From Rhea pennata (taxonomy: Eukaryota > Chordata > Aves > Rheiformes > Rheidae), in NCBI RefSeq assembly GCF_028389875.1, contig NC_084663.1, forward strand, positions 93,377,765 through 93,441,764: DNA of 64,000 nt. The letters run 5' to 3'. The notes below the pieces were generated by a model. The model was not told the origin of the DNA, ran no database searches, and saw nothing but the letters and a program-made list of their open reading frames with translations. Numbering within the stretch: position 1 is the first letter of the stretch; the number at the start of each line of letters is the position of its first letter. The position numbers and the translations under genes were made by a program. Shown piece after piece: positions 40,401-51,100 of the stretch.

Positions 40401-43400
40401 ATAGGATATGCTCATTTGCAAATATAAAAATGGAATCCTCCATGCACTGGGATGTACGCTCAACGTACGGCTCGGGGGAGACCCTGGCTGACTACACAAT
40501 ACTGTTTGGACTTTAATTAGAGGAACTTCAGCTGAAGCCGAACTGAAAGCTTCCGACTATATCCACCTGTAATATCTGTCAAATGAGTCTCCAAGGTGAA
40601 ACCTGCTCACTCTGGATTTGTGTCAGTCACCGAAATGGGATAGTTCAGCTCGGAGCTGCGCAGAACTCCCTGATCGTGACTTGCCCATTTTCTACATCAG
40701 TGTGTCAGTACGCTTTCCTGGGCTCCCAGGCTCTGCTCCTTCTGACTAACAGAAAAAAAATGACTGTTATCTTCCAGGATCCACTCATTTGTGAAGAATA
40801 AGATTGAAAACGAGAGGTTATTTACAATAAATGTATAGATGTACGATTCTTCATCTCATCTCTCGTGTGTGTAATGAAATAGTTAAAAGTGCTGACATTT
40901 TGCTGTTGTCCTTCAGTTATCACTGCACTGAGATGAACTAGATAGCTCACACCTCTTCAATTCTCTTGTTCTTCACAGACCCACAGAGAATGAGGCCTTT
41001 GCTGCACTAGTTATTGCCTTCTTCAACAGCAGCAAGCTCAGCTCAGCTCAGCTCAGCTCAGCTATAAGATGGGATTTCACCTTCAGAGAAGTAGCAGTGC
41101 AGTGTACGGGCTTGTTTTGGAGCCTTCATTCGAATAGGTTAATACTGACACGCACAGCATATGTGCTCTGATGGTTTAGGTCATCAACCAATCACCCATC
41201 ACAGCAACTGACTTTTACCTATTTTACAGTACAGAAGCACCATTCCAATGAGCAAAGGTGCAGTGACAGGTCTGAATTAAAATGCCTGCAGGACTGAACT
41301 TTTCCTCCCTTTAACAGACAGTGGATAGGGGTTGTTTATTTAGTTTGTCTGGCAGCAGACACATGCCATTTAGGTTCTGGGAAATCCCTGGAGGGAAGGA
41401 GAGATGGTGTCTTCTCTCAGAGCTGCTGAACACATACCCCAAGAGTGCAGGTTGGGACAGGCAGCAGAGAGAAGACAAACAAAGTTGACTAGGAGACCCA
41501 TGCAAAGGGCTTGGTTAGAGCAGAACCACAAGTCATAAAAGTGATGGAAAAAGTGGCCCAGAAGAGATTATGCGGAGTCTGTGCACCCTGAGAAGTTATT
41601 GAAACCTTGTGGACTAGAAAAAAGGACTGGAGGAAAAAACCTATTTTGCAGGGGCACAGAGGGCAAGGAAGATTTGTGTTCAGGCCATTTTCTTTAACCA
41701 GCAGTTCTGAGTTCCCTAAAGAACTATCATTTCATAATAAATTGATACACGTGCTAATAAAATGTTCTTCTAGAGTCTAGCAGACTTTCGATATGCTCAC
41801 TAGAAAGAAAAGGTGTGGCATGTCCAACTTCAGCCCTTGACCGATATGAGGTCCTATCAGTATCTCCGCATTAAAGAAAATGTTATGGCTGCCAAGGAGG
41901 AACGGATAGGGATGAGGTTAATTTCCATGTAGAGAACAGTCTTTATGCTGGTGGATCCCATAGCTGTTTGCAGACTCATTCCTCGGCATTTACATTTTGG
42001 ACTGTCTTTAAATGAAGCTAATGCTGAGGTAAAAAATAGCTACTCTTGAAATCTCATTAGACTATATTTTAACATGAAATAGAAAGAAAGGAAAATCTTC
42101 TTTCCCTATGAAACTATTAAGAAAAGGGCTAATACTATTCTTTATGAATTCCTTTTCAGAAGATTCTCAAGTATTACCCAAGCCCAGCTCTATTTTGCCT
42201 GTGAGTCAGAAGATTTTAGCTCATGCAGTTCAAACTGAACTTGGTGCTATGCTCTGTTGTTAAAGGAAGCAGAGCTCACATTTTGCATATACTTTCTTGG
42301 GAGGATGGCGAGTATGCTGGAATATTTCTGCACCATACGATGATGTGAATGACCATCTACAGAAATGAAAGCCCAATAACTACCTACATGGCTGACAATG
42401 CGGGCTAGTGAGTAAAGATCCAGAATACTATAAGCCTGGGTACACTGCTTTTGGGATTCAGTCTACTAGCTCTCCACAGCACTCTGCTGTAATCACACGC
42501 TTCCACACTTCCATGCTATCTTAAACCAGAAGAGGCTCAAAATAGGTGCAAATTATATCTTCCTCCTTTACTATTTTCTCACTTTCTCTGTCTTCAACAC
42601 AACAGTGGACAGACAGAGTTTTAGACCATTCTTGGGAAAATGTTAGCAGGGTCATAATATAAGACAAAAGCTTCTTCTAATATGTTTCTGTCCTACAGAG
42701 ATAAAAATATACTCTCTGTTCCACTTTTAAGAGGAAGTCTACAAAGTAATTCAGAAATACGATTTAACCAAACCTTTCAGTATCTCTGACACACACATTC
42801 TTCTTCTCTAAAAGGGATCTAAAGACCGTATTTCTAGCAGCATATGTGAAAAAAGAAGCAAAGACAAGAAGAAAGCACCCAATCATATTCATGTTAATGC
42901 CACTTGCCTGCACTCCAGGAACAAAAGGACATATTAAAGTGAGAGCGGTTTATGTTATACTTGCAGGGCCTCTCTGTAATGGCAGGAGATCAACAAAAAT
43001 CAGGCCCAGAATATTTTTTACTGTTAATCCAATCTCTGTGAAAAAAATACCATCTTGCTAAAAATCTTCTACTTAATAACAAGATCCAGGGGAATTCAGA
43101 ATCCTTCTACAAATTTACTGTAAACCTATAATTGTACTTCAGCATGATTCATCAGATTTTAAGCTGACTGATGTGGCTTATCATTTTCAAGTGAATAATA
43201 CCTGACTCATTCAGGAGAGAAGATGGAAGAAAAGTAGCAGAAAGCACCACTTTCACTCCTGCTTTCTTTCCAGTCTTGAAGCACTCAGGCCATTATTTTG
43301 GTGAAGTTGTGCATTGCGATAGGCTGCTTAAGAGCTACAGAATTGAAAGACAAGTAAAACAATACTGCCAATATATGTCAAAGACAGTGTATCCTGTTGA

Positions 43401-45071
43401 ATGTGGACAACTTTGTCGTTTCTGTGCAACATTTGCAAACGTTTTCCAAAGAAAAAATAGCCCCAAGGCACAGTCTGTGTGAATGCTTAGGTTTACTTAG
43501 TCATGTTTAGATGAAGTAATTCATACTGACCTTAATTCTATGACTCGGCACTCTGGGGCACTTGGTGGTGTAGAGCTGGGAGAGGAAGCACTTTGTTCTC
43601 CAATTTTCAGAGACATTCACAGAACTCATATCCAGAAGCCACGGCAAGACGAAAGGCTTCTTTCAGTTCCCTTTTGGTAATTTCATCTGAATTTTAAATA
43701 TACACCTCATATTTTCAAAAAGTACCAGTTAGTAGAAAATATTTGTCATTTCAAAATATTTCTAGTGTATTAATGTATCACAGAATACTGCTGGCAATTG
43801 AATTAAGAAAACAAAGATTTGTGTGGCCAGTGGCTATTTCGTATATCAGAAAATGGATTTTCATCCTCAGTGCTGCTTGGAAACATTAATCAATGAATCC
43901 TGCCAGTGCTGAGCAGCAGGATTTTATTTAGCAAAAATGGGAAGTGGGTGGCTTGCGTAAAATGTTACTCCCATCTATTTTTCCTCTTCTCCCCAGAACA
44001 AAACTCGTGGCAGTTAAACTCTGATTTCCAAGTTATACAGCTGGAATAACTAATAGATTATAGCATCACACTATGTGCTATAGTGTAGGGCAATATTGCA
44101 GCTACATCTCCTATCAATATGCAGGAGCTAGGACTAAATGTGGAAAAATCTTCACTTAAAGGATACTTGATCCTCAAAATGAAAAGGCAAAAAACTTCTA
44201 AGGGAATCTTTAATTAGTAAAAATGCAGTGAACTGTGTTCCTTTTGCAAGTTATAAATAATTTCCCAATAACGGTTAAAAAGAGGGAAAAGTGGTTGTGC
44301 TAGAATGGTTTATTTAGCTGCATTCCATAAAATAATGAGATTTCAGACAATATAATTAAGAGAAAACCAACAGTAGTTTTCCTGGACAGACTACTAGTAA
44401 TGACTTCATTAAGAACTTGAAGTTGGTGCTCATTATGACTTTTGCTTAAACACTGTTTCAAACGTTCAGGAGCTGTGCTTCGTGTTGTGCCCACAGATGT
44501 CGTAGAACCCTAGTTGTAGGCAGGGCAATAAAGAAACACAGCAAGGTCAGGTCTGGTAGCTCTGAGGAAGATTTTGAGAAAAGCTTGATTAACCGCTCAA
44601 AAGTTACGCCTCCTAATCCTTTGCTTATTCCAACTGAACTTTCAATTTCTTCTTTAGTTTCTCTGCTTGAAGAGTTTGGGGGGGTTAAGCATTTTTTGAA
44701 TAATTTGTGAAAAAAAATGAATTATCAGCAACAAATCAAGTTGGTTAACTTCTGTTTCCTCTCAGATTGATGCTTGGTTTGAAAGCAGTACACTTATTTT
44801 CTCCTTACACACACGGCTGTCTAAGACTGCCACTAAAATTATTACCTTGCCCAAGCAAAGAGCAACTCAAGGTTCCACTAGAGAAAGAGAGCACTCGGAA
44901 ATCAGTGGTTAATATAATGGCCTCTCATTAAAAGAAGAAAAGAGTGCTAAAATGGAAGCTGGCTTAGACTACAACTGTGGGTATTACTTCCATTAATTCA
45001 TTAGTTATGCCCCTAAAAGATTTTGAAAAAGAAAGGCTATCTGTAACAGGTCGTCCTCAGAACTGGTTATT

Positions 45072-45145
<74 letters not shown>

Positions 45146-48100
45146 GTGGGCTTTTTTTAGTTGTTTACCTTTTGCTTCAGCAATACCCAAAGGGCGCCTA
45201 AGTCTCACCTGCCACTGACACTGCTTTACAACCTGTGCCTCAGGCCCTTGTTTTTCTCAACCTCAAAACTGCCTCACAGAGGAAGGAACTGTGTGTGTAA
45301 CTGTAGGCAACACTAATGCACATATAAGCAACTCATTGTAAAGAAGAACAGTTACAAGTAACCTTTCTTTCATCTCGGAGTGCTTTGCTGCATGTATGTT
45401 TACTGTGAGTGGTACCAGGCAGATCATACCCTTAAAGACAAGCTCCCAATGTGACTAGTTGAATCCAAACAAAAGAACCTACTCTCCCAAAAGTGGCATC
45501 ATGTTGAGAGGCTCCACAGCGGAGAAGGTCAAGGAAATAGTCGAAGGAGCTGCGTGAAAGCACGGCAGATCTCAGGAATGTAGAAATCCGACAGCACATG
45601 CCTGGGTGGCCACTTCATAACAAGATCTCACACAGTCAGCTATCCAGTTAGAGTGTCTTGGGGTTAGCTGACCCCATGGACGTATCAGCCAAAGATAGAT
45701 GAAGGGTCCTGAGCCTGATCAATATAAAGAGAGCAAGTATGACTGATATTCAACATGTGCAAAATGATTCAGCTCTGAAAACTTATGGGAAAAAAAAATC
45801 CAGGTAGATTTGTTCCCTGGCTCAGAACAAATTCAGAGACCTTAAGCAAAAATTTGAAGGCAGGCCTGAGTGTGTAATTTGCCGTGAAAAAATATAGCAC
45901 ACAGAGGGGTCATAATAGTGGACTGGCTCTCACCCCTTCACTGACCAATATGATAACTTCCAGAAGGGACAGGAGGACTAGGCCCAGGCTTTTCCAAGCA
46001 GATATCTAGTTTCTTACAGCCCATCATTCCCAGATCATGAGAAGATAAAGAAAGTGAGCATTGTGTCTAACTCTGCGCAAGAGTCACCCTTTAAAGCCCC
46101 GCAGAAGAGTCATTGTAATAAGAGGAAAAAATAAATAAATAAAGAGAACATGCTTCCAAGCAAAAGCAAGACAGAATGCAAGAACAAGACATTCTCACTA
46201 CTAGACAATCAACAGAGTTGTTGTATCAGCTGAATAAAGTTTCTCTGCAATTATCCTCACAGAGAAATAGAGATATGGGCACATTTTACACCTTCACAGC
46301 TGCATGCATGGCAAACAGATGGGCAGGATTTACATACGTGTCCTGTGGGGACCACTGCAGTTAAAAAAGCCCTCCAAGTACAGTCAGAGTGTGAATGTAT
46401 ATGTGCATAAAGATTCAGGAAAATGACAAGGCACACTGCCCCCGTAAAGCAAATCCCTTCCCTCCTGCACGAAGCTCCATCGTTCTTATCTGTGCTTTGG
46501 TCATGCCTGAGAGACCACAGATATGGTCTTTGCCCACAGTCCTGGATTTTGTACAAAAGCAGAACTAAAATTTGTTCAGTTTCCTGGAAATAATAGTTCC
46601 AGAGAAAAGTCATTATGAGGTGGCCAAATGAAAAAGTCAGACTTCAACTATTTCAACTATTTCAACCCACAGAAACAGCCCTAGACAGTTCAGACACAGT
46701 TCTACAAGGAGTGGCAAAAGGGGTCACTGGTGAGAAGTGCACACAAATCCAGTCATCTAATGAATCACCCTGCACGCACTGCTAGTTTTAGTATGCAGTC
46801 AATACTTTTTCCACACAGACTGTTTGTGGCAATATGGAAACATGCCAGTTTATCTCTTTCTCAAGCTATGCCGTCCCATTTCTGACAAATTTCGCCCTCT
46901 GACAGGGAAAAACAAGCCTTTTTAATTTTTTTAATGGCCCACAGGGTAAAATTTGCTAAAAAAATAAGAATATTGAGTATGTGGAGATCTCTCTCTCCTC
47001 CTACATCATAAGGTGTCATCTTACACCACCTACACATGAAAAGGCTGTTATGGTGCAGAACAAGAGTACTGGGCAGATCACTAGAAGATATATGAAAGCA
47101 GGCAGAGTTTACCCCAAAGAATTAGTGTTGCTTTTCTTCTCCAGTGGAGGTGAGTCCTTATATGAGATTTCAATCAGCAGAACCCTCATTTCTGTGCTTA
47201 ATATTAGGGATATGAAGAGTCCTAATGAAGTTCAATATTTTTTTGTCCATAAAGACAAAAACTGCTGTGAAAGTGTAGCCAGATTTTGGCCATCGTGAAG
47301 ATCCTGAATCCTGGCCTTTACATACAGATAAGTGCCATATGTTAAGAGCAGGCATGCATCTTCAAAAAGCAACCTACAGGACCTCATTCCCACCTAAGTT
47401 TGAACAATTAATTTGTTTTTCAAGAAGATACCTGCACTACTTTCTGGGATTAACCCATCTCCTCCCAGTTAGGAGAGACCAAGCAGATATAACTCCCTTC
47501 CCCCCCCCCCCCCCCCACTGAAAGCATCATTACTACTATCTGTCTTTCCCGAGGATTTGTCTACCCTGGCATTCTTCAGGTCATCTTGTAATGTTGCATT
47601 ATCTGTGGAGCAACTCCTTTTAAGATGTTATTAAAAGATCTATTATAGAATAACCACTGACTCCCATGCTCTCTGCTCTGGCCAAGGCAGAAAAAAATGT
47701 GCCTCTCCTAGTGAAGCTGATGGTCACAGGAAAGCTATTGTTGATGCTGATGCAAAAGTAAGAATAAGAAAAATCCAGGATCTGATGCAGCCTTTACTCT
47801 GTACAACTCATTGGGGATTGAGAACAAGTTTGCTTTGACTGCTGTAATGTATTCAATATATCCACAGAACTCATTATAGGGACTCAGCCCTTGGATCAGT
47901 GTTGAATTTTTATGAGGGCTCCATGATGGGGCAGATTATGTGCCAGTAGGCATGAGAATTTTAATGTAAGCCCAAAGCAGTCAAAAGTCACACATCTAGA
48001 AACCCAATAAGAGAAGGAAAAGATAATATATATTCAGCTAAGAAAGAGGGTAGGCGTGCTTACTCTACTACTCTTCATGAGAGAAGTTACCTTAAGAAAA

Positions 48101-51100
48101 TGGAAATTCTTCTTTTGTGGTATTGGTAGATGAGATTAGTTTGTATCCCTGATATCTTATCAGAAATGTGGAAACAGAAGACCTTTCCAAAGGACGATTG
48201 CCAGCAGAGAATATATCCCCACTGAAGGAGCAGATACAAAGTAGGTTTCAAATCTAGAAAAGGGGCAACTGTACATACAGAGTATGACAGAGATCACAGC
48301 TGCATAAGGTTTATGAAAAGCAGGAAACTACTGCCTGCATAGTGCCAACAAGTATTTCAGCAGTAAGAAGCTCACTGGATGATTTGCCAACAGAAACATA
48401 TTATCCAGCTGCTCCCCTGCTTAAGCCAAAGTGTAAGAGCAGAGCACTTCTCCATTACCTGTCTGATCCACTAAGATGAGCTCCAGTAGGGCATTTACTG
48501 TTAGTTTCGAGAGAGTGGGGTGTGATAGCCCACTGGCTTTATAATCCACAGCTCTAATCCCAGATTACAGAGAGCTTTTGGGTTGGCAGGCAGGGCCTCA
48601 CTCAGGAGCATAATAGTGCAGACATTTCCCTGTGAAGCACAGACCACAACTCTAAGGTTACGAGTAACATCCTCAGGCACATTTTCACATGTCTTTCTGT
48701 CTCCTCCAGGGAACATCGGAGTGTCAGCAGCAGTTGGTGACAGCTCTGTGCTGATTTGCCCTAACAAATCGGATGTAATTATGGTAACCTGGAAAATAAA
48801 CCCCAAGACCGGAGGCCACTGCACCTTGGGATACAGGGCTGATCTGAACCAGACAAACAGAACAAACTGCACTGAGAACACGAGCTGGAAATCAAGACCA
48901 GATCATGACCCTACCCTTCAGATACAGCCAGTGGGAAGGGCCAGTGAGGGAAATTACACCTGTGAGATGGCCGCAAGGGAAGGGAATTTCCACCTGACCT
49001 ACCACTTGACTGTGTTAGGTAAGGGACTCCTTCCTCATTTTAGTTCTCCAGAGAATCATATCCAAGCCTGGACAGAGGAAGCTCCTCTCTCTCCCCAAGC
49101 ACAGGAGGAAGCATGCAGTAAGAAGAGCATTGCTGCTGGGGCAAACTACAATGCATTTCATTTCTAGTCCCTTTGTTTCTCCCCTCTCCTTATTTGCCAA
49201 AACTCTTTTCCCTTCTTCTGACCCCCTTTCCTCTGTGCAGTTAGAAATGACAGGTATGAAGAAACTTCCAATGTACTGAAGAAGGATTCTGCATGTTCAT
49301 CTGGTTCTCCTGTAAAGTCAGTTAGTAAGATGCTACTGCTTTAATATAACTAACGTGTGTCAGAGTAACAGTTCCAGCTACTGTGACATTCTCTCAAACA
49401 TGGGATGGTATTACCCAGACAGTAAGAATGGCCCAATTTCCTCTTATGCTGTCATTCAAATACATTTTAAACCATGCACACTTAGGACAAAAGTCTAATT
49501 CAGCCCTCTATTTTGCATCATTCCTTACTTCAGTGTCCAGGGATACCTTCTCTAATGGTACTTGGCTGGGGCAACAATGCTGATTCTGGGACGGTTGCCC
49601 CAGATGAGAAAAGATAGATGATCTTTGACTTTGGCACATGTTGGTGTGATAAAAGGGCACCTTGCACCTTATTATTCTCATTTCACTGTGTTCATTTTGG
49701 GTGAGGAATAAAAGCATCCTATTACAACTGCAGCAAACTAACTCCCCTTCCCAATGCTTCGCAGTCCCCCCCAAGCTGACTGCGTACTGTGACAGCCGTG
49801 GGAACCCTGTGTGCAAGGCAGTGGCGGGGAAGCCAGCTGCTCAGATCCGGTGGGTGCCAGAGAGCAACTCCAGCCCTGATTGGGAAGACCACGGTGACGG
49901 GACAGTGACTGTTCTCAGCACATTCACAGGAAATGGCACCGATGTGAATAGCACAACCTGCTTTGTGTTCCACCCAGCTATGAGGCACAACAAGTCAATA
50001 GCCTGCCTCCCAAGTAAGCTTCCCTCTATGCATTCTGCATTCAAAATCTCAGTAGCCCTCTGTTTGGACTCTTGCTCCTTCTGAGGGAGGAAATTTATAA
50101 AAGCTATAGAAACCTTCAGTGAAGTCCCATATAGACAAGAGTACCATCCCCAACTGTCTTTGCCCGCAATCATCACGAGCATGTTAGTGTTCCAGACACC
50201 ATTTCCAAATGGCTTTTTCCCTAAGAAATATCTCTGTAGTTAAGTCTGGTAGTATTCTTTTGGCAATTGGAAAGCTGTTGGAAGTTGACTGACAGCTGTC
50301 ATGCTCTTACTGTTAAACTAAGCTGTTGGAAGCTGAACATCAGCAAAATTTGTTGAGCTGCAAAGGCAAGGTCTCCTCCTTAGACTGTGGAAAGAGAAAG
50401 AAGGAGAACTACTGTTAATTGGCCAGCAGAAACAAATAAATCACTTCAGCCTGTGTTGTGAATGTACAATAATTGACTGTGTGACATCTGGTTTTTGGTT
50501 TTTGCCTTTTTTGCTTTGGAGAACTACACGAGTTGCAATACTAAGATATGCTGAGTCCTTGCAGGGAGATTGAATATGGCCCAGAGGATAACAGATCTCA
50601 GTGTCCACTGTAGGATTTTGGAGCTCTGCTTTTTTTTCTGTCACAGACTCCATTTGGGTTTCTCAGACAGGTTTTATTACTTTTCTTCCTGCCAAAGGGG
50701 ATTATATTTATTTTACAGGCAGGCAGAAAACTTATATGCTACAACAGCTTTAATCTCATACAGATAGAGTAAAGAAACAGATCAGTGAAAAGACATAACT
50801 GAGACTGACTTCTTCTGTTTAGAGAACTTTACTCCATATACCGCCATCATTCCTGGTTTCCTCGGCACTGTCATCTTCATCGCTCTCATTTACTGGTTTA
50901 AGTTCCGTGGTGACAGGTATGTATGATAGAGTGCTAAGGAAAGCTTGCCTAGAGCTGCGAGAAATCTTAAAGTACTGATGTCATATGTCTTGAAATCATC
51001 TGATGGAGTCACTCTGTGCTGCTATGAGTAACTGAATTTACTAGATCAAATATTTCTACTTTACACTGCAGTCACTTTGTACTGCACTTGTTATCCCTGA

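Larger units (their letters stand above)
34443..48709 (+). other. CD200R intron 1
   Basis: A 14.3-kb phase-1 intron. It contains the CR1 relic at 38.5 kb, homopolymer C11A17 at 35927-35954, the AGCTC pentamers at 41.0 kb, the ATACAT array at 45.07 kb and C17 at 47.5 kb. No further Ig exon was recognised. Confidence 0.85.

Noticed and set aside
40583..40801. 72-codon frame containing LGAAQNSLIVTCPF, reminiscent of a V-domain B strand
   Set aside because: No core tryptophan or second cysteine motif follows and no splice acceptor is convincing; probably coincidence in CD200R intron 1.
44977..45201. Frame with repeated His-Ile
   Set aside because: It is a translation of the ATACAT microsatellite.
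46981..47298. 105-codon frame with an Ig-F-strand-like stretch (LISVLNIRDMKSPNEVQYFF)
   Set aside because: There is no conserved Cys/Trp pair, no tyrosine-cysteine at the F strand and no flanking splice phase; the resemblance is too weak to call a CD200R-like V exon.
48583..49167. Single 194-codon open frame covering the V domain
   Set aside because: It reads through the acceptor at 48709 and the donor at 49019; only 48710-49018 is exon.
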